Positions 23,801-37,100 of a DNA stretch of 64,000 nt are shown here, in pieces. Position 1 is the stretch's first letter; every line of letters starts with the position of its first letter. The stretch is from Dendrobium chrysotoxum (lineage: Eukaryota; Streptophyta; Magnoliopsida; Asparagales; Orchidaceae). The notes beneath the pieces were generated by a model. The model made no database searches and was not told the DNA's origin. It saw nothing but the letters and a program-made list of their open reading frames with translations. The stretch is from NCBI GenBank assembly GCA_019925795.1, contig CM034312.1, positions 1,148,501-1,212,500 on the forward strand, read 5' to 3'. The translations under genes and the position numbers were made by a program.

Positions 23801-25115
23801 TTCAAATCTAAAGGATGATCTACAAGATGATGAACCTTTTTATTTGCTTTTAAAAAAATCTTCATAATTTAGAAAAATTTTACATAGTATCTTACATTCA
23901 AGCAATATGAAACTTATAGTCGATGGATTTGTTTTTTTAATTTGATTTTTACCATTTATAATGATAGACTCTTTGGAGATGAAGTCAAAGAAATCAGATA
24001 TGATGAAGAGAAGAATAAAAGAGGGGAAGAACAAATGATGGAAAGAGGACCCTAATCCAGCTGGTATATCAATAGGTATTTTTTATTTATACACAAGTGC
24101 TAGGAGAATAAAAAGAAATAAATAATTACTATAACTTAGAAATAAAATAAAAACTCATGTTATTGTTCACCTTTCCATATCAGTCGTTGGATCCATTGAG
24201 CTGGCCGGTTGACACCGCAGGAGTTTTCGAGAAATTATTCTGCGCGGAGATCAGACGTAGAATGCCGTTCGAAGACCAATCAAAATGCGCTATGTCAGTA
24301 GTACCGAGCGGTACCGAGCCGCGATACCGAGCAAGAGGTGATGTGTCGCATTCTAGTTGATCTCCGGATACGTTCGGCATCCGCACATAATAATTAATCC
24401 TCCTTTTCGGCCCTTGTTCCTTCATCGCTTAGCTAAAAGACTGGTATTTGCATTTGACTCACTTTTTCATTAAACCAAATATGAGCTATTCAAAAATATA
24501 TAATTAATTTTAAATTCATGTATAAAATATAGAATATGTTAAATATGCAGACATAAATTCACTAAAGATAAATATATGAATAAAAAAATTCATAATATAT
24601 GTACATATGAATAGAGGCAAACATACCTGAAAAAGCCTGTATATTTTTAGATATGTATATTACTATCAAATCAAATCCGATTGAACGCAATCAGCCTATT
24701 AAAGTTGCATAAAAACACAACTAAAATTGATCAATCGCGAAAGGATCTGTTATCTAATGCTTTAAAAAAAACTATAATAATGAGTTCAAATTATATATTC
24801 TATAATTTATTATTCAGCGATTATAACACTGCGAAAAATAGAAAATACTTACAAATTTAGATCAGATCAGCAAAGGGACCAACCAGTAAAAAGAACTCTT
24901 TTTTTTGTTTCTATTTCAATAAAGCCATACAGTGGGTTATAGGCTTCTTGTTGTTTCTATTTCAACAAAGAAGATAAATATCATATCGGCATATTACAAC
25001 AAAGAGATTTGAAAAGCACAGGGCCTACTTCTTTGAGAAAATAAATTAATCGATAACTATGACATTACAAGGCAAATGTCTCTGATATAGCCAGTTCAGC
25101 CAACCCACAGCAGCT
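20874..25115. other. convergent intergenic region between the PPR gene and HGH1
   Basis: It holds the 3' flanks of both genes, which point toward each other. No further gene is supported. Short open frames (for example 21042-21263) lack family signatures. At about 23175-23210 a GTAGGATAAAGGCTTGTTG stretch resembles the RTE LINE 3' end, so a tiny LINE tail may be present. A GC-rich inverted-repeat block (24157-24425) is described separately. Confidence 0.55.
24157..24425. repeat. GC-rich block with an imperfect inverted repeat
   Basis: This patch is much richer in GC than the surrounding sequence. GGAGATCAGACGTAGAATG (about 24247) pairs imperfectly with CATTCTAGTTGATCTCC (about 24349). Between them, TACCGAGC-like units are repeated three times (24301-24332). 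The transcript could fold into a stem of about 100 bases. No family is recognised; a small MITE-like element is possible. Confidence 0.4.
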
Positions 25116-28100
25116 TTACTCTGTCGTACTGTCCAACTGCTCCTCGGAGCCAGCGCTACTTACAACCTGAAGGTAGAGAAAAAACAAGGATATTTAAAGA
25201 TCTCATCTTGTTTGATCATCAGTAGGAGTAATGAAGCTTACCTTGATTTGTTTGTTAGAAATTTTGCCTATCAATTAAAATATTTTAGATTCAAAATTTA
25301 GGTATATAATATGTGTATAAATTTATCTTAATTAATCTAAATGTCTTTTAAAAAAAAATTCAATACGGAGTAAATAATAGAGTCCGAGAATGGATCATAA
25401 ATAAATTTGTGCCACATAATCTGGTTATGTGACCGCAAATGTTGAAAACTCCTAAATCGCTGGAATTAATGCCCAACTCATCATATTCCCATCTTGAGCA
25501 TACAAAAACCTAAGCTACATTACTGCATAAATATTTAGATTTTTTATCAAAAAATATTGCATTCAGCTTATTGCTGTTTTTGTCATAATTTACTTCTAGA
25601 TTCAAAACCTCATTCACAATAAAAGGAAAGATCTTATTTTGATCGTATCTCTGATTTAATTTTCACAACCTTAATCAAACTATGATTGTTATCTTCGAAT
25701 GAAGACTTAAATAAGAGTTGTGAACTATAATAATAATAATAATAATGAGATAAAATATACAATGGATGAAAGGAGAAGCTTGATTACCAAAGAGCCGATC
25801 AACTCATAAGCTTCCATGACTTTGGGATCTTCCTCATCTTCGTAGCCAAGTTGCAATATTCGTGGGCCGTTGACAGACCACAAAGCACTTCTCCCAGCGT
25901 CCTGAGAAACATATAGCCAAAACATCTCATATGTTTTTGTAACCAAAAAAAAAAAGATGGTACAGCAAGACATGCGAATTGAGAAAAAATTTCTTCTTCC
26001 TATTTATTTTCCGATTTACTCAATCACAATTGATAAAAAATTGTATTAAATTCAGAAAAACGCAGAGGAATTAAACTTTACCAATTCTATTTGACTAAAC
26101 AGTTTGCATGGCTAATCAGATACATTTGCTAAGATGAGAATTCAGAGTCTTCGTATGAAGCAGCCACGGGAATACCCTAATGGTTGTGCATGCTCAATAC
26201 ATAATTATACATATTTAGATGCATTACTGAGAGTTTTCATGCGGTAAAATTAAATGACTGTAAGGATCTATACTTTCAAACTTTTAACAAATCAAAAACT
26301 ACGGTCAATGATTTGAACAGAGTTCTGATCCTCTCTAGACTCCATTTACCAATGGGAACTAGTCCTTCATCCCAGCCATCCAAATCTAGTTTGGGTGGCC
26401 CCCCAAAAGAAATGATGGCTTCAAGTCCAGACACCCAAAGTGAGTGAATTGAACGACTGGGATGAAGGAAATTGAGCAGTGTGCAGTTCTCGTCAAACCT
26501 ATAAATGGCTCCTTGATGATCATGAGTCATGCCTCCTAAAGCTGTTGCCATTAAGTTTTTAAACATGAATACGCAAATGGATTGACATAAAAATAAAAGC
26601 CAAAATTTTACATCAATGCAATTTATGGATTATTGTTTCAGCTTTCAAACCTGCAAGGCAATTAAGTAGAGAGCTTCCAATGCCTGCTTGCGAATTTCTG
26701 GATCATCAACTGGCTCTCGTTCATGAGAAAGTGCATTAGCCAGCTCAAGAGGCATCTTTGCCGTATCTTGTTCACTGTAAGACTGAGCAAAATATATCAT
26801 ACAAGAGAAAACATGTGCATACTCAGAAGCGAATACAGAAAAAAAGAATATTTTTTCAACTTCATCAATGTTAGAAGCACTAAAGAACCAAAGTCAAGAA
26901 AACGTACACCAAACAATAACAGAAATAAAGCTAACAATAATTTAAATTCATTGCATTTTTAAGCAGCCTGTCCACCAAGTACGAAATTTGTTCCAACACA
27001 ACGCAACAAAAAGCGCCAAGCACGCACAGATTGTCAAAACTGGTATATGTTATTTTGATCTTTTCATATTTCACCCAACACAATTGATTGTAACTTACAG
27101 GGTTCTTCACTCGATAGTTATGAACGATTAGTCACATGATATGATAATCCTTCAAAATGTTTGTACAACTTTAGGAAAGTGGGCCCATCATTTCCAATAA
27201 ATACCAAAATATTAATCAACCACATCAACAGCAGAAGGGCTGGGAAATTTATAATTGCTTATGAACTGGCCCAAAAGAGTCTAATGCATATACACCTGAC
27301 AAAAGAAAGGAGAAATGGGAACGGTAGATGCTGTGGTTCCATTGTCGGGTGTGTATTTAAAACAACAACAATAACAACAAGCCTTCATCTCACTACATAA
27401 GGTTGGCTACATGAATCTTTTTTCTCCATTGTATTCTATTAAGAGTCAAATTCATATTTAAATCTAATAAAAAAGGATAATTTTTTAACCAAGGTTTTTT
27501 AGATCTACCTCTACTTTTTTTAACATAGGCCATATTTAATATATCCACTCTCCTACCAAGGTCATCGGAAAGCTGATATTTTATATGACCAAACCATCTA
27601 AGGTGACTCTCTAATCTTATTTGCCACTGGAGCTACTCAAAACTTTTCACATATATACTCGTCTCACATTTTTAGGTCTACCTCTAATTTTATACTTCTC
27701 TTCTAATGCCCAATATTCTACATCATGAAGTATTTCAAGTCTCACCACAATCTTATAAAATTTTTCCTGAAGTTTGAGGGGTACTTTTCTATCACACAAC
27801 AGACCCGATGCATTCCTCCACTTCAACCATCCAACTTGATTTCTACCAATAATATTGATAGGAAATACTTAGATCCAAGTATTCCTATCGCTCCGGAAGA
27901 GGAAAAACAGCAGAAAACTGCTGTTTTCAGTAGTGGACAGCAGCCAAACGCAGTAAAACAGAGAAAAATAGAAGAAAATCTGAAGGGAAAACCACACCAA
28001 AGCCTGTATTTCACTAGTAGAAGCAAGAAAACAATAAAAGATATAATGTTCTTCAATTCGAGAGGAAGAACAACTCTCCTAATCTCCGGCAACGCCAAGA

Positions 28101-31100
28101 GCCCAAGCAAGAAACCCTAGATCTCCAAAATACATTCAAATTCAAGATAACCCTCTCTCCCTCCTAATCCCCCTAATTAACAATGAAGGATGACCACAAA
28201 ATACCTAAACAGCCCTTACTATTCAAAATTTTCCCTCCCTCATAAGCAAATCAGCCCAAGTGGGGCCCACCTTGTCCGCCCCCCCCCCCCCCCCCTTTTT
28301 GTCCGCCTGCGGTAGACTTGGACCGGTCCAGGCTGGACCGGTCCAGCCGGCCCCTCCTGGGCCGGCAGCTGCATAACATTACTCCCCTCCCAAAAACTCA
28401 CCTTGTCCTCAAGGTGAAAAGAGGGGAATTGCTCTTTAACTCTTTCAAACGGCTCCCAAGTAGCATCAAAATCAAGAAGACCTTTCCACCCAATTAGCAC
28501 TTCTTTGTCTCCCTTTTCATCAGATCTGACGCCTCGGAGCTCCCGCGGTTCCAGTATCACTTGCAAATCCTCAGTCAGTGTCTCTGGTAACTCCGTGCTG
28601 ACTGTCTGCTCTCCAATAGCTCTCCTCAACTGGGACACATGGAAAACTGGATGTATGCTAGCTGATGGGGGAAGCTTCAGTCGGTACGCCACTGCTCCAA
28701 TTTTGTCCAACACTTCATAGGGGCCGAAGTATCTTGGAGCCAATTTCTCATTCATCCTTCTCGCCATTGTCCTCTGCCTGTAAGGTCGTAATTTTAGGAA
28801 AACCTTTTCGCCCACTTCAAACTGCATGTCTCGTCGGTGCGAATCCGCTTGCTTCTTCATGATCTGTTGTGCCCTCATCAGATGTTTCTTCAATTCCTCT
28901 AGTATCTTGTCCCTCTCCTCTAAGTACTGCTCGACCGACGACACTGGTGTACTACCTCTCCCGTAGTGTACTAGGTGTGGAGGGTCCCTTCCATATAGCA
29001 CTTTAAATGGGGTCATCTGTGAAGCGGTATGGTATGAGGTATTGTACCAATACTCCGCCCACGGCAGCCACTTTGCCCACATCCGTGGAGTTTCAGAGAC
29101 AAAACACCTCAAATAGGTCTCCAAGCTTCGGTTTACCACCTCTGTTTGTCCATCTGTCTGTGGATGATAGGCGGTGCTTCTCTTTAGAACAGTGCCTTGC
29201 ATCCTGAACAACTCTCTCCAGAACTGGCTGAGGAACACTTTGTCTCGATCAGACACAATCGATTCAGGAATCCCATGTAATCTCACAACCTCCCTAATAA
29301 AAGCTGCCGCTACAGATATGGCGGTGTAAGGGTGTCTCAGAAGGATGAAGTGTGCATACTTGCTAAGTCTGTCAACCACCACCATGATGACTGTGAACCC
29401 CTCTGATCTTGGTAGGCCATCAATGAAATCCATGGACACTTCCTCCCAAACTTTGTTTGGAAGTGTCAATGGTTGTAGTAATCCCCCCGGAGCCATAGCC
29501 ATGTACTTATTCCTCTGACATACTTCACACCTTGCCACCATCTCTTCAACATCTCTATGCATCCCTTTCCAGTAGAGCTCAGATGCAAGCCTCCTGTAGG
29601 TCTTCTGAACTCCTGAATGTCCCCCAACGGCGCTGCCATGAAACTCCTGCAACAAATGGGGGATGTGTATGGAAGTCCGTGGCATCACAAACCTCCCTTG
29701 ATACAGTAGTCTGTCCCCCTCAATGGAGTAGCCCGGATGACTACTCATGTCCTTCCCCAGATCCTCCCTGATCTTCTTCAATTCTTCGCTGAGCTTACTT
29801 TCTTCCTTGATGGCCCCCCAATCTATCAACAGCGGAATTGACACCGCTAATTCCTGAAGCTCCTCAACACGTCTGGATAGGGCATCAGCAGCTTTATTCT
29901 CCAAACCGGGCTTATATTGGATCTCAAAGTCATAGCCAAGTAATTTGGATAACCACCTCTGATGCTCCTCGGTCACCATTCTTTGCTCCAAAAGATATTT
30001 TAAGCTCCGTTGATCAGTCCTTACAATAAAATGCCTTCCCAATAGATAAGGCCGCCACTTCTGAATAGCCAAGACAATGGCCATTAACTCCCTCTCATAT
30101 ACTGACTTCAGTCTAGCCCTGGCTGACAGCACTTGACTGAAATACGCAATTGGTCTGTGGTTCTGCATCAACACTGCCCCCAGCCCATATCCTGATGCAT
30201 CAGTTTCCATGACAAATACCTGGTTAAAATCTGGAAGTGCTAAGACTGGAACTGTAGTCATTGCTTCCTTTAGTTTCTCAAAAGCCCGGGTGGCTGCCTC
30301 TCCCCATAAAAATCCATCCTTCTTTAGTTGCTCAGTCAAAGGCCAAGCAATAGCACTGTATCCCTTTACAAACCTTCTGTAGTACCCAGTTAACCCCAAG
30401 AACCCCCTTAACTCCTTTAGGTTCCTAGGCATTGGCCACTTTTGCATGGCTTCTATTTTACTTTGATCGGCTGCCACTCCTTCTTGTGAGACCACGTGTC
30501 CCAAGTACTCTACACTGGTCTGGGCAAAGCTGCACTTCTTCAAGTTGGCTTGTAACTGATGTTCCTGTAACACTCCCAAAACTGTCTTCAAGTGCTCCAA
30601 ATGCTCCCCTTCAGTCTTGCTATACACTAAGATGTCATCAAAAAATACCAATACGAACTTCCTGAGGTACTGCTTGAAGACCCTGTTCATCAAAGATTGA
30701 AAGGTAGCAGGTGCGTTAGTCAAACCAAAGGGCATTACCAGAAACTCATAATGCCCTTCATGTGTTCTGAATGCGGTCTTGGGAACATCTGCCTCCTTCA
30801 TTCTGATCTGGTGGTATCCAGACTTTAAGTCTAACTTGGAAAAAACCACTGCCCCAAAAAGCTCATCCAAGAGTTCATCAATCACTGGAATTGGGAACTT
30901 GTCTGGCACAGTGCCCTTATTCAGAGCCCTGTAGTCCACACAGAATCTCCAACTCCCATCCTTCTTCTTGACCAAGAGGACTGGACTAGAAAAAGGACTT
31001 ACACTTGGTCTGATGATCCCAGCCTCCAGCATCTCCCTGATCAGCCTTTCGATCTCATCTTTTTGAATATGAGGGTAACGGTAAGGGCGGACGCTGATCG

Positions 31101-34100
31101 GGGTCTCCCCTTCCTTCAAAGTGATGGCATGCTCCAGCTCCCTCTGCGGTGGCAACCCCTGTGGAGGTTGAAAAACCTCCCTAAACTGTTGTATGACCGG
31201 TTGCACTTCAAAAGGAATATCTCCCTCTTCCCCCACACTGACTTTCTCCAGTCGTTGCAGCTCCACCAAGTATCCACCCCTAGCCTCCTGGATGGTTCGG
31301 ATCATGGACTTGAGAGACACCCCCATCCTAGACAGGCCGACGTCTCCCTGTATCACCATTCTCCTCCCCCCCACTACCAGTTCCATCCGCAGTTCTCCCC
31401 AGTTCACCTTGGTCTCCCCCAAAGTTTGCAGCCACTTCATCCCCAAAATCACATCTGTACTCCCCAATTCTAAGGGAAGAAAATCCTCCCTCACCTGTAT
31501 CCCCTGAATGGTCATCACTACTCCCTACAAACTCCTCTTCCCATCTCAACCTTCCCCGTGCCCATCATCACCCCATAGCCTCCCGTATCCACTAATTTCA
31601 TTCCAAGCAACTCAACAATCTGGGTGGAAATGAAATTGTGGGTTGCCCCACTATCTATCAAAACCACCACCTCGTGGTCAGCTATCACCCCTTTCACTTT
31701 CATAGTGTGACTCGAAGTGAATCCCACTACGGAGTTCAGAGAGACTTCTGCCACATCCAGATGCAACTTCTCCTCCTCCTCCACTTCGGACCTGCTCCCA
31801 CTTCCCTCTTCGTCTTCCTCGTCTTCGCAAACAAGGAGAACCTGAAGAGTCCGGTCCTTGCACCTATGACCCGGCATGTACTTCTCATCACACCTAAAGC
31901 ACAATCCCTTTGCCCTCTTCTCCTGCATCTCCTTGTCAGTAAGCTTTTTAAAATTTCCCCCAGGCCCTCCTCCTCCAGACCTCTCCCTTGGTACCTCTCG
32001 TGTACCCCCCGGTGCAGCTCCCTTGGGGGCTAGAAAAGTGGTCGTCATCCGGTAGGATCCCCCGGAGTTGCTGCCTCGGGCCCCTCTCTCCAGATGCTTC
32101 TGGTCCTCAACCAGCTGTGCCAACTCCATGGCCTCCCCCAGGTCGTGTGGCCTCATCACTCTAACGGCTGCTCTGATTTCTGGTTTGAGCCCCTTCATGA
32201 AGTTCCCCTCCAGCACAGTCTCCGAAAGACGATCCAACCTGCTAGCTAGGTACTCAAACCGGTCACGAAACTCTGCCACTGTCCCCTCCTGTGTCAGAGC
32301 AAAGAACTGTTCGTAGAAGTCTCCTCCCCGACTGGTTCGGAAACGCTCTAGCAAACAGTCTTTGAACTCCCTCCAGCTCCTAATAGGTCGCCTCATGTCT
32401 CGCCACTGGTACCACGCCAGTGCCTTACCCTCCAAGCACAGTCCCGCCGCTGTCAGTTTCTCCTCTTCCGTCAACCCGTTGACGGCAAAGTATCGCTCTA
32501 CCTTGTAAATCCAGCCATGGCCATCCTCGCCTTCAAAGATGGGCATCTTCAGTTTCCTCACCTTGGGATCTCCCCCGTATCCTCGGTACCCTCCATAACC
32601 TCCCATCCCCCGAAGGGGAGGTGCTCCCCAAGTGTCCCGATCGTCCCTTCGATGATTGTACCCAAATCCCTCTTCATAGTCCTCCCTTCTACCTTCAAAA
32701 TCAGCACCTCGGCAATGAAACTCCTCCCTTTTCCCACCAAAATCAGCACCCCTTCTGTCATATCCCATGCTCATCTCCTCTCTAGAGAGCGGTTCTAGAG
32801 GAGGCATGTCGTTCTCTTCTTCCAAGATCTCCACCTCTGGCATCCTCCTCCCCCGGGGTGGGTTTGGATTTCCTCCGATGCCATGGCCGTCGGAGATCTC
32901 TCGTACTTCCGATGTCGCCGGATTGGTCTTCATTTCAAGCAGTTTCTTCATCATCTCCTCCATAGCAGAAAACCTCCCTTCCAATCTTTCATTATTAGTG
33001 GAGATTTCCAGGAACTTCCCCTCCAAATCTGATTTCAGTTGTCCGAATTCGCCTTCCAACACTTCCACCTTCTTTCCGGCCATCTTTTTCTTCCACAAAC
33101 CAGAAGTAAACTTCCTTCGAAAGCTCCCAAAGCCCGCTGAAATTTCAGATTTTCAGCCGCCAAAGGTCCCACGACGATGCTTTGATACCAATTTGATAGG
33201 AAATACTTAGATCCAAGTATTCCTATCGCTCCGGAAGAGGAAAAACAGCAGAAAACTGCTGTTTTCAGTAGTGGACAGCAGCCAAACGCAGTAAAACAGA
33301 GAAAAATAGAAGAAAATCTGAAGGGAAAACCACACCAAAGCCTGTATTTCACTAGTAGAAGCAAGAAAACAATAAAAGATACAATGTTCTTCAATTCGAG
33401 AGGAAGAACAACTCTCCTAATCTCCGGCAACGCCAAGAGCCCAAGCAAGAAACCCTAGATCTCCAAAATACATTCAAATTCAAGATAACCTTCTCTCCCT
33501 CCTAATCCCCCTAATTAACAATGAAGGATGACCACAAAATACCTAAACAGCCCTTACTATTCAAAATTTTCCCTCCCTCATAAGCAAATCAGCCCCAAGT
33601 GGGGCCCACCTTGTCCGCCCCCCCCCCCCCCCCCTTTTTGTCCGCCTGCGGTAGACTTGGACCGGTCCAGGCTGGACCGGTCCAGCCGGCCCCTCCTGGG
33701 CCGGCAGCTGCATAACAAATATCTCCATCTATTTCACCATTGTTTTGAACAATAGCCACGAGATATCTAAAACATGCACTCATTTTAATGACTTAATCAC
33801 CCAATGTCACAATCCCACCACTAGATCTATTACTAAAAAAATTACACTTCATTTTTTCGGTTTTAGAACTACTCAAATGCGAACATTTATACTTTAAGGT
33901 TGACCTCCATAATTCAAATTTTCCATCAACTCCCTCTTTAGTCTTATGAACAAGAAGAATATCATCAGCAGAAAGCATACACTGTGTGTGTATTTAAAAC
34001 GATGTTTCAAATTCGAGTCACTTATGGAAAAGCTTAGTTAACGACAATAGTTGTACCTAGGGAGAAAATTAGGGTTAGATGAATATAGGAAAAAGGCAGA

Positions 34101-37100
34101 GGACAAAGTCCCATGGGGTGGGACCTCACAGCCTTCAATAGATTCTTTTTATTAATTAGTATATCAAGAAACAAACAACCAAAAATAAAGTTAATCTTTG
34201 TTTAATTTGTACATGTAATTTTATTAAAGGGAATTTACATACATAGAGTTAGATTTCTATATATTTACATATTTAGCATCTAACTCCTTTAGTATACCTA
34301 TATATCATCCAAATTTTTAAATAACATAAAAATACCAATTTATGCCCCTCCTTTAACTTATCCTAACTATACTTCCCTCGCCCTCATCACTTTGCCTAAT
34401 TGGTTGAAATTTGCCAACATAGAGCTCTCCTTTGTCCTTCATCTTATGAGCTAGAGTTGTCTTCTATTCCTCGTCCAAATAGTAAACAATAGAAAGAGAA
34501 ATTCACGAACCTGTGACGAAGGCAAAGAGGTGAAACGAGGAGGGATAATGGGGCTGGTTTTGACAAGCTCTATGGCGACAACCTTCGTCCGTATAGGCGG
34601 AGCTATATGGTGGCGGCATTCATCCATTTATGCAAAGAAAATCAAGGAAACATAGTTAGGATGACTTAACGGAGAAGTGCAAAGTGATGTTTTTGATGTT
34701 ATTTAAAACATAGATGGTATGCAGGTAAATAAAAGGATTTAGATGTTAAAGATATAGATAGATAAAAAAATTTGTGCTAGGTAAATCCCCCTTTCATTAA
34801 ATACTTAATCAACAGTTAAATCATCAAATTCTACAATTAATTGATGTAGGACCTAAATGCTTAGGCAATGTTAAATAAGAAGTTGCACGCTTTTAGATGA
34901 GAGCAATATTAAATGTTAAACTTGTAGCGATTTAAATAACGAAAGAAAATAAGATGGGTGAAACTAGCTTAGGCCAAGTCACACAACTAGAAGTTAAAAT
35001 CACAAAATAATCAATTATTCAAGCATAGCATACACGAAGGATTTTCAACGAGAAATCCCTAAATTAACAATGAGATTAGGCACCATGTGAGTCAATTCAC
35101 TCACTCTTTAGATTACTAGGCCTAGCGGAGGGAGTTAACACAATCTTTATGAATCAATTATGCCACAATTGAGAGCAATTAGGAAGATATAATTTGGATG
35201 AAGAGTTCACCTTCATCAAGTTATTAGTCTTGATTTGACGTGCGAGGAGAAAGATCCGGAGCCATGGCGGTCGATTTTGAAGAAGTTCTACGTGAGGACA
35301 GAAGTATGGAGCCTTCCGGGTAGCAAACAGGAACCTTCCGGACATCGGGACAGCAATAGAAACTTGCTGGAACCTCTAGACAGTAGTTAGGAATCTTCAG
35401 TACAGCAATCAGGACATTCTGGACAGCACACAACAGATCCCCGGATGTTGCAATATCAAGTAACCAAGGCTGGACTTTTGAGACAGCAATTCTGATATAT
35501 CCAGGAAATCTGGATAGCAATTGATTAAGTGAAAATCCCTTGGGATCAATATCGGTGGAGGGGAAAAGATTTAATTCCAAAGAGAGAGGAAGGGGCCGGC
35601 CAAGCTTGGGGAAATTAGGGAATTTTGGTTCAGATTTGGTGGAGGAAGGGGGAGGGAAATTTGAGTTTTAAATTCCCTAATTTATTGGAGATGGGAGGGA
35701 ATGGGGGCTGGCCATATCAAACTTGATTGGGCTTGATTGGTTGGGATTTAATTGGATGTGTTAATTAGATAGGAGAGAGGGAAGGAGGAGAGAGGGGTTT
35801 ATTAATTAATTCCCCTAATTGGAAGTCCAATTGAAGAATTAATTAATTAAGGTGGGAAAGAGAGGGGGCCGGCCAAAGAGGGAGGGAGGGGAGTTGTCCA
35901 GATTCAATGAATGTGGGAATTAAAATTGATTCTCAATCAATTTCAGATTTATTCAATCCTTGATTGAGGAAAGACTTTCCAAAATTAAACTAATAATTAG
36001 GAAATCATTTGAAATTTCAAATTCGTTTGAATTTGAATTCAAAAACTTACCATAATTAAAACGACTTAATTTAGGAAAGAATAATTTTAGGAGGGAAAAG
36101 ATGGTGGGGGGGAAAAGAACCCAGCGGCTAGGAGGGGAAGAGAGGGAGGCCGGCGGCTTGGAGGTGGGCGATGGGGTGGCCGGTTGGGATTATGTTGGTG
36201 GTGGGGGTTCGGCCGAGAGAGGGAGGAAGGGGATGTGGCCGGCGAGTTGTGGGGAAGAGGGAGGGAAGGGAAAAGAGGAAATCGACCACGAACCCAAACG
36301 CTTCCTGCGGTTGGTGGGTAGTGCGATGCCCTCACCTAGGGACTTCAATCTCTCCAATAACTCTCAAGCTCTCCCCAAAACACAAGTGCAAAAATTTCTT
36401 GTAATAATCATCATTACCCTCTCCAAAGAGGAAGAGGGGATATAAATAGCTAGGGTTTACAATGAAGAAATAAAAGACACATATGCCCTTAAGGGTCACA
36501 AACAACTATTCCTTCAAGCGAGGGTAGAAACGGAAAAATACATAAATAAATCAAATACATATGATAACTCAAAAATAAATCGGTGCAATCGTGGCTGTAG
36601 ATCGACGGCCCCGTCTCTGGTAGACTCTCCAAGGTCGGATGTCCTCATCATTAATAAAAACTTCACAGTATGCATTATTTCTTTATGTTCACATTCATGA
36701 ATATATTGAATTTTTATTAGAAGTTCATGTTCAAATAAGAACTCATCTCAATAACAAATTTAGATTTGTTGTTTACCCAAAAAAAAGGTTCTTGATAATA
36801 TCTTAATGTAGATGCAGGTTCAAATTCAACATCAAATGTCAATTCATATAATAATTATGAATCATCATTTTTTTTTAAAAGAATGGAAATACATTCCAAA
36901 AATTCAGATTGAAAGTTGGACATAAAGCAAGTTATAAGTAACCTTAAGACCAGCTAGAAATATGGAGGTAGCAGGGTCAATAATAGATGGAATTCCACGC
37001 AAGAAGCTAGTAAATATTTATGGGAACCAAGGGCATACTGCTTGAGTTAAAACTCCTTGTATGTAACTGCAACTCATGTTTAACATATGATATATCATCA

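Larger units (their letters stand above)
27856..33717 (-). mobile_element. Ty3/gypsy chromovirus, complete, young
   Basis: It has two LTRs (27856-28378 and 33194-33717), TG...CA ends and the 5-bp duplication AATAT (27851-27855 and 33718-33722). A tRNA-Met type primer site and a polypurine tract lie at the expected inner borders. Gag, protease, RT, RNase H, integrase and a C-terminal chromodomain are in gypsy order. By eye the LTRs differ by two substitutions and one single-base indel, so the insertion is recent. Size (5.86 kb) and LTR length suggest a Reina- or Galadriel-like chromovirus; the lineage is inferred. Confidence 0.95.
27349..34002 (-). mobile_element. 5'-truncated RTE LINE with 15-bp target duplication, split by a chromovirus
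   Basis: The duplication GTGTGTATTTAAAAC occurs at 27349-27363 and 33988-34002. On the minus strand the LINE starts at 33987 with the catalytic box (read as SADDILLVHKTKEG) and continues to about 33723. It resumes at 27850 after the inserted gypsy element and ends in a (TTG)n-like tail at 27364-27385. The 3' part includes a RWFGHIK-like block near 27600. The copy is 5'-truncated, as is common for LINE insertions. Confidence 0.9.

Noticed and set aside
24930..24965. RTE LINE 3' end (AGTGGGTTATAGGCTTCTTG)
   Set aside because: Only a loose resemblance, with no upstream LINE coding sequence or target duplication.
26276..26566. 96-codon frame inside HGH1 intron 6 as an exon
   Set aside because: Exons 6 and 7 join in phase without it, and its product has no HGH1-like sequence.
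28505..33210. many plus-strand frames across the chromovirus
   Set aside because: They are shadows of the minus-strand gag and pol frames.
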